This document shows positions 28,001-37,580 of a stretch of 64,000 nt of DNA, one piece after another. The DNA comes from Sandaracinaceae bacterium (GTDB lineage Bacteria; Myxococcota_A; Polyangia; Polyangiales; Houyiibacteriaceae). Below the pieces are notes generated by a model. That model was not told the origin of the DNA and made no database searches. It saw nothing but the letters and a program-made list of their open reading frames with translations. The stretch is taken from positions 124,001 through 188,000 of the forward strand of contig JADJJE010000013.1 of NCBI GenBank assembly GCA_016706685.1. The letters are read 5' to 3'. The position numbers and the translations under genes are program-made. Each line of letters opens with the position of its first letter. Position 1 is the first letter of the stretch.

Positions 28001-28426
28001 TGGGGCGGGGCCTTCGGTGCGCTCGGGTACCTCACCGGCGACATCTGCGGTGCGTTCCCCTGCTCGCCGCTGCCGGGGCAGGTGGTTGGGGTCGATGGCG
28101 CCGTCGAGGTCGCCGTAGGTCGCGGCTTTGCGTGTGCGCGTCTTCGGAACGGTCGCGTCCGCTGCTGGGGTGACAATCGCCGGGGCCAACTCCTGCGTCC
28201 GCACAACGAGACCGCAAGCGAGACCTTTGCAGGCGGTGAGCTCGCGGGCGTCGTCGGCGCCACGCAGTTGGACGCGGGATCGACTGTGGCCTGCGCGCTG
28301 CTTGGCGACCGCACGTTCTGTTGGGGTGGGGTTCCCAGCTCCGGGGCGTTCGAGAGCGGCATGCGGGCGGGCGCGACGTATTCAGCTTCACCCGGTGCGG
28401 TCGGAGCGTCGGTCACAGGGATGTAG
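25040..28426 (+). CDS. MopE-like metal-binding motif lipoprotein with RCC1-like repeats
   Basis: I place the start at TTG 25040 because TGGAGG lies five bases before it and the product then opens with a compact lipoprotein signal, MSRNCLFVLAASSLIAAC; an in-frame ATG at 25007 is the alternative. Of 1128 residues, the first ~380 hold repeated Asp-rich modules (DADGDGHDAVVCGGDDC, VCNGLDEDCDGTLDEG, ICDGLDNDCDGDDND) like the MopE putative metal-binding motif. From ~400 on come repeats ending in C(x)WG with cysteine spacing like RCC1/regulator-of-chromosome-condensation propellers. Such chimeras are typical of Myxococcota surface lipoproteins. Calcium or copper binding is inferred from the Asp runs. 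Confidence 0.82.
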   Translation: MSRNCLFVLAASSLIAACGTPPPSNVDAGLALCLSDAQCSDGVFCNGAEMCAPASADADARGCVSATSGPCLTDQTCDNAGSLCVTDCAVRTDADGDGHDAVVCGGDDCADEDATRFPGNPEVCDADGHDEDCDASTLGGATDADVDGDLEVSALCCNVQSDQSILCGVDCDDTRSSINASGVEVCNGLDEDCDGTLDEGVFATVYRDLDGDGFGNPATARQQGCGDPLFVSDNGDCDDTSAAVNPEAPEICDGLDNDCDGDDNDEIDADADQHLLPTSTCEGGPLPKDDCNDNDLSVHPVATDVCNDVDDDCDGETDERASANVACEARAPGATAACGYGGAQVLANRCFLTSCDRGAGDCDGQASNGCETDLTSETNCGGCGLRCVVGTCQEGRCVGDTFAGVSFHTGFRRRGVVALDGIRAVRWGDVGQLRQPSYLVSAGGAPIVGVADSFGDASGECWVSDEGAAQCRGVASAAWGVGPGGATVALDWIDTLVTNASEAEFGTRHGCAVDAAGTVTCWGASPANGQSNTTESPTVVPLSGAAVADVAIADETSCALHVDGAVSCWGKHAGDGDTLTSSAPSRVMIDGTTPLHATAIFGGFRHMCALDGTTPYCWGENGAWLGTNGDGRFAGLVAPSAPSMSTLALDERLTCGIDDAMHARCWGAAPPGDGSLGASSLGDPVLAWDANGGQPAEVIALGAATEGMCYLDLDGRPWCWGDRSAAETHPDIGQFTEAIPVPSNAQPASLAADDLFACAVLADGTTRCWGELEPLGTAWAVPGVRYPARQIDWPAPVESIAVGTAVACVVTTTGEVWCRGGSVDNGSDVLVPAPSSVGDASRIDVPPAQQVVVSDTAACALLRDGGVRCWGIDATGVLGDGDGAPDDCDGIPCARTPVAVVGLPAGDPVVQLSLHAEALAANACARLASGRVVCWGAGGGGGLGNGALSPLYAHAPQDPVAGIDDAVSISTYFVNTCAVRAGGTVACWGGAFGALGYLTGDICGAFPCSPLPGQVVGVDGAVEVAVGRGFACARLRNGRVRCWGDNRRGQLLRPHNETASETFAGGELAGVVGATQLDAGSTVACALLGDRTFCWGGVPSSGAFESGMRAGATYSASPGAVGASVTGM

Positions 28427-28486
28427 GTCGACGCTGCGTGGGTCGCCTGGCGATGACGCGAGGATGGCGTCTCGACTCACGGGGGC

Positions 28487-29605
28487 TCAGCGCCCGCGCG
28501 CCTCGTACACCCGGAACCGCCCGGTCTCGGCCAGCACGGCATGACCACCAAACGTCTGGTCCAGCGCATCGCGATACGGCAGGAACGCGTTCGCTACCAG
28601 CACCAGCCGGCCACCCGGGCGCAGGTGCTTGGGTGCTTCACGGATCAAGCGTTCGGGCGCGTCATACGACGTGCGCACACCTTCGTGGAACGGCGGGTTG
28701 CTGATGATCCAATCGTACCGCCCGCTCACGTGCGAGTACACATCGGACCCGAACACGCTCACCTCGGCCATCTCCAGCCCAGCCCGCCGGAGCGTGGCGC
28801 GCGCCGCCTCGAGCGCGAGCGCGTCCACGTCCACCAGGTCCACGCGCAGGCTTCTTCCCGCACCCAGCAGCGCGCGTGCCGCCGCCGCGCGCGCCACGAA
28901 CGCGCCCAGCACGCCGCTGCCGCAGCCCACGTCGAGCACCCGCTCCACGCGCTCGAGCTCGCCAGCCTCGACCCACGCGGCCAGCACCCCCAGCAAGAGC
29001 GCGCTGCCTTCGTCGAGCTTGTCGGCGCCGTACACGCCCGGGTACCACATGCACGTCAGCGGCTCGCCGGGCACCGCTAGCACGGCCTCGCTCGCGTACC
29101 GCTCGAGCCCCGCCCCGCCATCCGCCAGCACGCGCGGGCCGCGCGCCACGATGCACTGCGCGTGACCACCGCTCGTGATCTCCAGCACGGTCGCGAACCG
29201 CTCGGCCACGGCGTCGCGGATGGAGCGGATGCCCTCGCGCTTGCCGCCCGCCACGCGCAGCTCGCCCTCGGACCGGAGCGCCTGCGCCGCGAGGTCCAGC
29301 ACCCAGCGCTGCCGCGCCTTGCCCTTGGGCAGGTAGACCAGCGCCACGTCGAACGCCCCCGCGTGGTCCCTCGCCGCCGGGGACCCGTGCAGCTCCGCGA
29401 ACGCGACCTGGCGCACGTCGAAGGTCAGCGCCCGCAGCCCGTTTCCGTCTCCCCCTCGACCGAGCTCGGCGCGCATCACCCCCACGCTCTCGGCGTCGGG
29501 TGGGTCGACCACCAGCGCACGCCCACTCAGCCCGCGCGCCAGCAGCAGGCGCGTGCTCGCGTCTCCCCCCCGGCCGTCTTGGCCGCCCGCAGCGCCCTTG
29601 CCCAT
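28487..29605 (-). CDS. rsmC: RsmC-like 16S rRNA (guanine-N2) methyltransferase
   Basis: 372 residues from the ATG at 29603-29605, chosen because the N-terminal degenerate methyltransferase half starts about there. The active C-terminal half has the SAM motif VLDVGCGSGVLGAFVAR and the catalytic NPPFHEGVRTSYDAP, and ends LVANAFLPYRDALDQTF with a closing GRFRVYEARGR, the same ending as E. coli RsmC. The enzyme would methylate G1207 of 16S rRNA; a related substrate is possible. It lies ten bases after cysH in the same direction. Confidence 0.82.
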   Translation of the reverse strand: MGKGAAGGQDGRGGDASTRLLLARGLSGRALVVDPPDAESVGVMRAELGRGGDGNGLRALTFDVRQVAFAELHGSPAARDHAGAFDVALVYLPKGKARQRWVLDLAAQALRSEGELRVAGGKREGIRSIRDAVAERFATVLEITSGGHAQCIVARGPRVLADGGAGLERYASEAVLAVPGEPLTCMWYPGVYGADKLDEGSALLLGVLAAWVEAGELERVERVLDVGCGSGVLGAFVARAAAARALLGAGRSLRVDLVDVDALALEAARATLRRAGLEMAEVSVFGSDVYSHVSGRYDWIISNPPFHEGVRTSYDAPERLIREAPKHLRPGGRLVLVANAFLPYRDALDQTFGGHAVLAETGRFRVYEARGR

Positions 29606-29615
29606 GCCGCCGCGC

Positions 29616-30368
29616 TCAGAGGCCCGAAGACTTGAGCGACTGGTTCTGCGCCGGCGTGAGCGGGAGGTGCAGGCCGCACTCCTTCTTCTTGCCCAGCAGG
29701 CGCCCGTCGCGCGGGTCCATGTCGGCCGTGGTGGGCAGCGTGGAGTGCGTGTCACCGATGGAGCGGTAACCCTCTGCGTAGAGCGGGTGATAGGGCAGGT
29801 CGTGGCGCTCCATGTAGGCGTCCACGTCTTCTTCGCTCCACTGCAGGATGGGGTGCAGCTTCACGCGCCCGTTCTGCATGCCCACACGAGGGAGGCTGGC
29901 GCGGTGCTCGGTCTGGTTGGCGCGCAGGCCGGCCAGCCACGCCACGGTGCCCAGCTCGTTCAGCAGCTTCTCGAGCGGCTCCACCTTGTTGATGCGCAGG
30001 TACTCGGCGACGCCCTCGTCACCCTGTTCCCAACGGTTGCCGTAGAGCGCCTCTTGCCGGGCCGACGAGATGGCCGGCGTGGCCCAGTGCATGGCCAGCC
30101 CGAAGCGCTGCTCGAGGTCCACGGCGAAGCGGTAGGTCTCGGGGAACAGGTAGCCCGTGTCCACGCAGACCACCTTGGTCTCGGGCGCCACCCGGGCCAC
30201 CAGGTGCAACATGACCGCGGCCGTGGCCCCGAAGCTGGTGGAGACCACCAGGCGCTCGCCGTAGCGTTGGGCGGCCCACAGGATGACGTCTTCGGCGCTG
30301 GCGTCGCGCAGCTCCAGGTTGATGGCCTGGAGATCGAGATCGCTTGAGGTGGAGTCGAGTTCGTCCAT
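29616..30368 (-). CDS. cysH: Phosphoadenylyl- or adenylyl-sulfate reductase
   Basis: 250 residues from the ATG at 30366-30368. The PAPS-reductase fold is shown by VVSTSFGATAAVMLH, VVCVDTGYLFPETY and the C-terminal ECGLH with the catalytic cysteine C231. I see no CC...CxxC set for a 4Fe-4S cluster, so the PAPS-using type is likelier than the APS-using type. It reduces activated sulfate to sulfite for cysteine synthesis with thioredoxin. Upstream is a 230-bp AT-richer region shared with divergent tex; rsmC follows after ten bases. Confidence 0.9.
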   Translation of the reverse strand: MDELDSTSSDLDLQAINLELRDASAEDVILWAAQRYGERLVVSTSFGATAAVMLHLVARVAPETKVVCVDTGYLFPETYRFAVDLEQRFGLAMHWATPAISSARQEALYGNRWEQGDEGVAEYLRINKVEPLEKLLNELGTVAWLAGLRANQTEHRASLPRVGMQNGRVKLHPILQWSEEDVDAYMERHDLPYHPLYAEGYRSIGDTHSTLPTTADMDPRDGRLLGKKKECGLHLPLTPAQNQSLKSSGL

Positions 30369-30392
30369 GCTGAGGGAGCGTAAGTTGACAAA

Positions 30393-30500
30393 TTCAGTGT
30401 GGGTTTGCAACGCGAGCCTCGTCTTTCGGTCCGGAAATCGGTCGCTGCTCACGGAATTACGTAACTCACTGGGCGAAAATCGGCGTGATTCTACACTGAA
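30393..30500. promoter_or_regulatory. Divergent cysH/tex control region with inverted TTCAGTGT copies
   Basis: TTCAGTGT at 30393-30400 and its complement ACACTGAA at 30493-30500 face each other 92 bases apart, extended to AATTCAGTGTGG and CTACACTGAAAT. A TTACGTAA palindrome lies in between near 30456-30463. The region is AT-rich against the genome and serves two divergent genes. Paired regulator sites for sulfur control of cysH are possible; no binding evidence. Confidence 0.4.
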
Positions 30501-30598
30501 ATAGTCAAGAACAGCCCCGCCCCCAGCACACCACCGTTGCGATTCCTGGCCCTGGCCGCTACTACCCGGCCCCCTGAACGAATGATGCGGAGAGCCAG

Positions 30599-32989
<2,391 letters not shown>

Positions 32990-33004
32990 GGGTCGATGGG
33001 CGCG

Positions 33005-33423
33005 CAGGGCTGAAGCCTGGTGATTCACCACAAGTCTCGACAGGCTCTGGCCAGCATGAATCGGGCCTGTTTCAAGGGGTATTGGCACCCCGGCTTGAAA
33101 GCCGGGGCAGCATCCCTCGCCCTGACAGGCGCGGAAGTCCAGCCCCTAACGGGCCCGGACTGGGGAGTTCCAAGCAGGAGAACGGTCGAGTTCCAAGCCG
33201 TGGATGACGCTGAACTCGAGACACATCCAGCCTTGAACGACGCAGTCCGCGCCCGGCAGGGGGCGGACTTCCGCAATTGATCCAGGCCCGGGATGCTGCC
33301 CCGGACTTCAGTCCGGGGTGCCCATAGTGCCTTGCAGCAAGGCGAATCGGCCGCCTGCGAGATGTGTAGAATCCTCAGGCTGAAGCGGTGGGTGCCCATC
33401 GCACCTTGCAGCAAGGCGAATCG
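33005..33423. repeat. Cluster of dispersed hairpin repeats between tex and the methyltransferase
   Basis: This 430-base gap has no convincing gene but at least four related palindromic units. GGCTGAAGCC is at 33008-33017. ATTGGCACCCCGG and a hairpin CCCCGGCTT-GA-AAGCCGGGG are at 33081-33106. An inverted unit at 33290-33322 has CCCCGGACT-TC-AGTCCGGGG. A fourth, inverted, at 33371-33397 shares AGCCTGAGGAT with 14555-14565. The two hairpins keep the same stem with different bases, so structure is preserved. It resembles REP-type elements. Confidence 0.7.
33318..33423. repeat. Direct repeat pair containing CCTTGCAGCAAGG palindromes
   Basis: Two 32-base copies at 33318-33349 and 33392-33423 agree at 28 positions, beginning GTGCCCAT and ending GCAAGGCGAATCG, differing only in the four bases after GTGCCCAT. 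Each contains the odd palindrome CCTTGCAGCAAGG and follows a GGTG from the neighbouring hairpin unit, so the two may be halves of one compound element. The second copy abuts the stop codon of the next gene. Confidence 0.65.
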
Positions 33424-34227
33424 TCAGCTGGAGAGAGGCCGCGCGCGCCACACGCCAGACAGCACGTCTCGCTCGCGCGGCGGCAGGTGCGCCACGTCAC
33501 CGAAGCCGGCGCGCTGCAGCATGTCGCGCACCTCGGCCTCGCTGGTGAAGCTGGCGCTGGCACCGCGACCGCGGGTGGCCACCCAGATGCCCAGCCGAAG
33601 CAGGCGCGTGGCGGCGGCTTGGCCTTCCTTCACGCGGAGGTCCGCCAGGAACGTGCCGGCGGCGGGCAAGGCGTGGCGCACCCGCTCGAGAAGCGCGATT
33701 CGCTGGGCCGTATCGAAGTAGCCCACCACGCCCTCCGCGATGACGACGGGGCGCTGCGCGCCGTGGAGCTCCTTCGCCAACACGTCCGTGAAGCCGGGCG
33801 CAAAGATGTCCACGTCCAGCATCCGCAACCGATCCCCGAGGCGTGCTCGCAGGGCAGGCGGCACCCGCGTGACCAGCAGCTGGCGCTTGTAGGCGACCAT
33901 CGCCGGTAGGTCGATCTCCACGTAGCGCACGCCTGCATCGAGGGCGAAGGTCAGCCCGCGGCGCGACAAGCCAGCGCCCAGCTCGACGACCACGTCAGGT
34001 TGGATGCGCTCGAGCTCCGCGTCGATGAGTGTGTGCCGGTTGCGGAGCGTGCGCAGCAGCTTGCTGGGCTCACCACGCAGCGTCGCGGGCAGCTCGAGCA
34101 GCCGGTAGGCGTGAAACAGACGCTTCCCGAGCGGCGTGGCGAAGTACTCCGCGTGCGGTCGGCCGAGCACGTGCCATGCGTAGGCCGTGTAGTGCGCCGT
34201 CGGGGCAATCTTTGTGGCGTCCGTCAT
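33424..34227 (-). CDS. SAM-dependent methyltransferase, leucine carboxyl methyltransferase-like family
   Basis: 267 residues. The SAM-binding motif VVVELGAGLSRRGL (near residue 80) and the following VRYVEIDLPAMVAYKRQLL are the form seen in the PPM1/Tcmp family (PF04072), which methylates carboxyl or hydroxyl groups and is common in secondary-metabolite and polyketide pathways. VVIAEGVVGYFD is the usual later motif. Target unknown. Its stop at 33424-33426 touches the end of the intergenic direct repeat, and the response regulator gene is upstream on the same strand with 28 bases between. Confidence 0.8.
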   Translation of the reverse strand: MTDATKIAPTAHYTAYAWHVLGRPHAEYFATPLGKRLFHAYRLLELPATLRGEPSKLLRTLRNRHTLIDAELERIQPDVVVELGAGLSRRGLTFALDAGVRYVEIDLPAMVAYKRQLLVTRVPPALRARLGDRLRMLDVDIFAPGFTDVLAKELHGAQRPVVIAEGVVGYFDTAQRIALLERVRHALPAAGTFLADLRVKEGQAAATRLLRLGIWVATRGRGASASFTSEAEVRDMLQRAGFGDVAHLPPRERDVLSGVWRARPLSS

Positions 34228-34255
34228 CGGGCCCGAGCGTCACTCCACGCGCGTC

Positions 34256-34990
34256 TCAGGCGGCCTGCTCGCCGAACTCGGCGCGGCGTCCGTACTGCCT
34301 CATCAGCGCGTCGTACTCTTCGTAGAGGGTGGCGCCCGACGACGAGCGCGGCAGGTCGAGGCCCAGCACCTTGGCGCTGAGCAGCCCCGAGAACGCCACC
34401 ACCCGGTCTCGCTCGTTGTAGCGCGCCGACGTGCGCAGGTTGTTGAGGTGCCGCTTGAGGGTCTCCACCAAGCGCTTGGTGAGCCGGTCGGGCACGTTCG
34501 GGATGTCGTAGCAGGCTCCCACCTCGTCCACGTACGCGGCGATGGGCGGCTCGAACGCCTCCTGACCGCGCGCGCGCTCGGCCTGCATGCGCTCGTGGTT
34601 GGCGGTCACGGCGTCGCGCAGCAGCTGCTGAATGCGCTCGGGCTCGAAGGGCTTCGCCATGAACACGATCTCGTGTTGCCGGCTCTCGCGCGGCAGGCGC
34701 GGGTCGTCGTCGCCGGTGACCAGCGCGATGGTGATGTTCGGGTTGTGCCGGCGCAGGTACTCGCCCAGCAGGATGCCCTCCATGCCGGGCAGGTTGTGGT
34801 CCAGGATGGCCACCTGGAACGACCACTGCGTGAGCAGCGCGAGCCCCTCCTCGGCCGACTCGGCCGCCACCGCCTGGTGTCCGGCGTTGAGCACCAGGTC
34901 CACCAGCAGCCTCTGCATGTCCGGGTCATCCTCGATGACCAAGACGTTGAGTTGATCGCCATCCGCTTCGGAGGGGGGATTCGCTCGCAT
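34256..34990 (-). CDS. Response regulator with receiver domain and unknown C-terminal domain
   Basis: 244 residues from the ATG at 34988-34990, preceded by GGGAG. The receiver has acidic E20-D21-D22, phosphoacceptor D64 in ILDHNLPG, T92 in LVTGDDD and K113 in MAKPF. The C-terminal ~110 residues are not a recognisable DNA-binding or enzymatic output and look helical with several conserved arginines; a dimerisation or partner-binding role is possible. No histidine kinase lies next to it, so it is an orphan regulator of unknown partner. The methyltransferase gene follows on the same strand. Confidence 0.85.
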   Translation of the reverse strand: MRANPPSEADGDQLNVLVIEDDPDMQRLLVDLVLNAGHQAVAAESAEEGLALLTQWSFQVAILDHNLPGMEGILLGEYLRRHNPNITIALVTGDDDPRLPRESRQHEIVFMAKPFEPERIQQLLRDAVTANHERMQAERARGQEAFEPPIAAYVDEVGACYDIPNVPDRLTKRLVETLKRHLNNLRTSARYNERDRVVAFSGLLSAKVLGLDLPRSSSGATLYEEYDALMRQYGRRAEFGEQAA

Positions 34991-35103
34991 GCATCGCTCC
35001 CGGTGAGGGTGGGGCTGAGCCCTGAGGATGATGCTATCGGTCATGGGCCCCGGGAACAAGGGTGGCCCCGCGTGGTGTTCAAGGTCGTGCTATGGAGGCC
35101 AAC

Positions 35104-36462
35104 ATGAGGAGTATGCGAGCCATGAGGGGTGAAGCGAACGGGGTGCACGGGGCGTTGCTGCTCGTCGCGCTGTTGAATCTGAGTGCATGCGGCGGAGAAG
35201 CCGACGAGCCGTCCGCCTCGACGACGGCCCCAGAAGCGACCGGCACCACGGCGTCGGCCACCCCCGCCGGCGCAGCGCAAACGGCTCCCACGGGCGAAGG
35301 CAGCGCCGCAGCGGAGGACGGCGGCGTGACGCTAGAAGAGGACGCCGGCGTGGACGCTGCGGTCGCCGTCGTGCGGCCCGAGTTCACGGTGCCGGCCTAT
35401 GCGGCGGCGCCGCAAGCGTGTGAGCCGCACCCCGAGTTGGCACCGGTCGTGCCCGTGACCGTGCGCGACCTGGACCGGGGCGTGCCCGACTTTCCGATGG
35501 TGGAGGCGGTGAACGCCACCTGCCAACTCCCGCCGGCCGACCTCGCCGCCACGTTCAACCGCGGTGGGCTGCGCCGCCACCGCTCGCGCGACTACGTGCA
35601 GTCGCAGCACTACTTCGGACAGGCGCTGGTGGCGGACCCGAGCCAGCTGAGCGCGCGCTTCAACCTGGCGTGTGCGCTGGCGCGCCAAGACGCCATCGAC
35701 GAGGCCATCGAGCAGCTGGCGCAGCTGGAGCTCGCAGGGCCGGAGGGGCGGGAGTACGCCGCTCGCGCGCAGACCGACGCGGACTTCGGTGCGTACCACG
35801 GCACGCCCATCCTGGCGGCGCTCGTGCGCGGGCTCTCGCCTGCCATCGAGGCGCTACCCAGCACCGACGACCGGACGGTGGGGTCCGCGTGGGACGAGTC
35901 CATGGTCGAGCTGCGCGGTGCCATCGTCATGGTCGACGGAGAGCATGTCTGGGAGAGCGGCGTGCTGGACGCCACCGCGTTCCAGGCCGTGGTGCTCGCC
36001 ATGGAGCCTGACCGGCGGCGCTTCAGCTTCTACGCCGAACGCCCTTCGGACGCTGTTCGTGAAGCGCTCGCTGGGCTGGGCCTGCAGGTCTTGACGCGCC
36101 ACGCCGGCTGGTCGCCGAGCGAGTCCCGCAACTACCTGGTGGTCCCGGTCTCGAGCCGCGACGAGGTGCGCCACACGCTGTACATCGGGCAGCTGCTGAC
36201 GGAAGGCGCCATCCGACCGCTCGAGTCGGTGGAGCTCCCCGCGGCCACGTGCGCCGAGGGCGTGGAGGCCGTGCAGGCGTTCGTGGTCACGCCCGACCAC
36301 CGCGCGTTCGGGTACGTGGTGGGCTGTCTCGACGCTCTGCCACACACGTTTCAGCGCTGCCTCTTCTACTTCCAGAGTGACGAGCTGCACCGGCGGTGTG
36401 GCCAGGGCACGGCCCCCGCCGCGCCCGCAGCGAGCGCTGCGCAGCCTGCTCCGGCGGAGTAG
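35104..36462 (+). CDS. Lipoprotein with TPR-like segment
   Basis: 452 residues from ATG 35104, with GGAGG five bases upstream (other in-frame ATGs lie near). The first 20 residues are followed by a hydrophobic run and the lipobox LNLSAC, then an Ala/Thr/Ser-rich linker. Near residues 150-205 a TPR-like pattern appears (FNRGGLRRHRSRDYVQSQHYF, then FNLACALARQDAIDEAIEQL). The later part, about residues 240-430, shows no family I know. The tail is Ala/Pro-rich. Likely an outer-membrane-anchored periplasmic protein. Confidence 0.65.
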   Translation: MRSMRAMRGEANGVHGALLLVALLNLSACGGEADEPSASTTAPEATGTTASATPAGAAQTAPTGEGSAAAEDGGVTLEEDAGVDAAVAVVRPEFTVPAYAAAPQACEPHPELAPVVPVTVRDLDRGVPDFPMVEAVNATCQLPPADLAATFNRGGLRRHRSRDYVQSQHYFGQALVADPSQLSARFNLACALARQDAIDEAIEQLAQLELAGPEGREYAARAQTDADFGAYHGTPILAALVRGLSPAIEALPSTDDRTVGSAWDESMVELRGAIVMVDGEHVWESGVLDATAFQAVVLAMEPDRRRFSFYAERPSDAVREALAGLGLQVLTRHAGWSPSESRNYLVVPVSSRDEVRHTLYIGQLLTEGAIRPLESVELPAATCAEGVEAVQAFVVTPDHRAFGYVVGCLDALPHTFQRCLFYFQSDELHRRCGQGTAPAAPAASAAQPAPAE

Positions 36463-36479
36463 TGCGAGGGGTTCCCCCG

Positions 36480-37436
36480 TCAGCGGTGCGCCGTGCGTAG
36501 GCTGCCGGGGGACACGCCGAACATGCGCTTGAAGGCCCGGCAGAACGCCGCCTCGGACTGGTAGCCCACGTGGCTCGCGAGCGCGGCGAGGGGCTCGTCG
36601 CTGGCCCGAGCGCGTTCGTGCGCCACCTGCATGCGCAAGCGCGTGAGGTACTGCATCGCGGGCTCTCCCACGACCGCGGTGAACCGCGCTGAGAAGACCG
36701 AGCGAGACATGACGGCCTCTCGCGCCAGCGTCTCTAGCGTCCACGGCGCACCCGGCGCGCGATGGATCGAGGCGAGCGCCCTCCCGAGGTGCGGGTCGCG
36801 GAGCGCCGCGATCCAGCCGTGTCGGGCTTCGGGCGCCGCGTCGATCCACGAGCGGATCGCCTGGATCACCAGGATGTCCGCGAGGCGCGTGATCACCATC
36901 TCGCCTCCGGGCCTCCGCGCGCTCGCCTCGCTCGCGATGAAGCGGATCGAGCTCGCGAGCCACACGTTCGCGTCGTCACTCCAGGTGGGGACGTGCAGCA
37001 CGGTCGGAAGGAGCGACACCAGGCGCTGCGTCGCGGCCTCGTCCACGCGCACCACGCCATACGTGATGTGCGTGCGCTCGCCCCCGCCCCCGTAGCGCAT
37101 GATCTCGTAGCGGTCGCTCACGTGCTCCACGGGGATGTCGAACAGCGGCGTGAGTGCGACGCCGGGCGCGCTGCGTGCGCGATGCGAGGTGCCGTGTGGC
37201 ACCAGGGTGAGACTGCCGGGCTCGAGCACGCGAGGCGGCTCCCCGTCGACCTCGAGCCATGCGTGCCCCGACATCACGATGAGGAAGGTCATGTGCCCCG
37301 GCAGCGCGGGCACGTGCACGCCCCACGGCGCGGTCAGCTCGGCGCGGCAGTAGAGCGTCCCCGTGAACCGGAGCAGGTGCAGCGTCTCGCCGAGGGGATC
37401 CGTCGCCGAGGGGACCGTTCGCGCGTTCGAGGGCAC
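36480..37436 (-). CDS. AraC-family regulator with cupin sensor domain
   Basis: 318 residues. Residues 25-130 form a cupin-like sensor (WGVHVPALPGHMTFLIVMSG, then LEPGSLTLVPHGTSH), and residues 215-315 the two helix-turn-helix motifs, closing with ASHVGYQSEAAFCRAFKRMFGVSPGSLR. It faces an NmrA-like/DUF4345 pair across a 144-base gap that holds a perfect inverted repeat. Control of that pair is inferred from the divergent layout; the effector may be an electrophile or redox stress as in similar YqhC/CupA-type regulators. Confidence 0.87.
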   Translation of the reverse strand: MPSNARTVPSATDPLGETLHLLRFTGTLYCRAELTAPWGVHVPALPGHMTFLIVMSGHAWLEVDGEPPRVLEPGSLTLVPHGTSHRARSAPGVALTPLFDIPVEHVSDRYEIMRYGGGGERTHITYGVVRVDEAATQRLVSLLPTVLHVPTWSDDANVWLASSIRFIASEASARRPGGEMVITRLADILVIQAIRSWIDAAPEARHGWIAALRDPHLGRALASIHRAPGAPWTLETLAREAVMSRSVFSARFTAVVGEPAMQYLTRLRMQVAHERARASDEPLAALASHVGYQSEAAFCRAFKRMFGVSPGSLRTAHR

Positions 37437-37463
37437 ACGCTGGTTGTGCCACGGTCATCGTCC

Positions 37464-37488
37464 GTTCGTCCATGGCAGCAGGACGAAC
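37464..37488. promoter_or_regulatory. Perfect inverted repeat between AraC regulator and NmrA-like gene
   Basis: GTTCGTCC at 37464-37471 is exactly matched by GGACGAAC at 37481-37488 with a nine-base spacer. It lies just upstream of the regulator gene in the divergent gap, so it is a candidate operator for the regulator or a hairpin in its leader. Function is inferred from position. Confidence 0.45.
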
Positions 37489-37580
37489 AGCACACTCTCT
37501 GAGACGGGTGAGCATGGCCAGCGGGTGATGGGAAGCCCACCTTGGATGACGCGAATCATCGCAAAAGAAAGTGAACAGCC

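Noticed and set aside
33025..33414. Possible small protein in the repeat cluster
   Set aside because: It is made almost wholly of palindromic repeat DNA and has no ribosome site.
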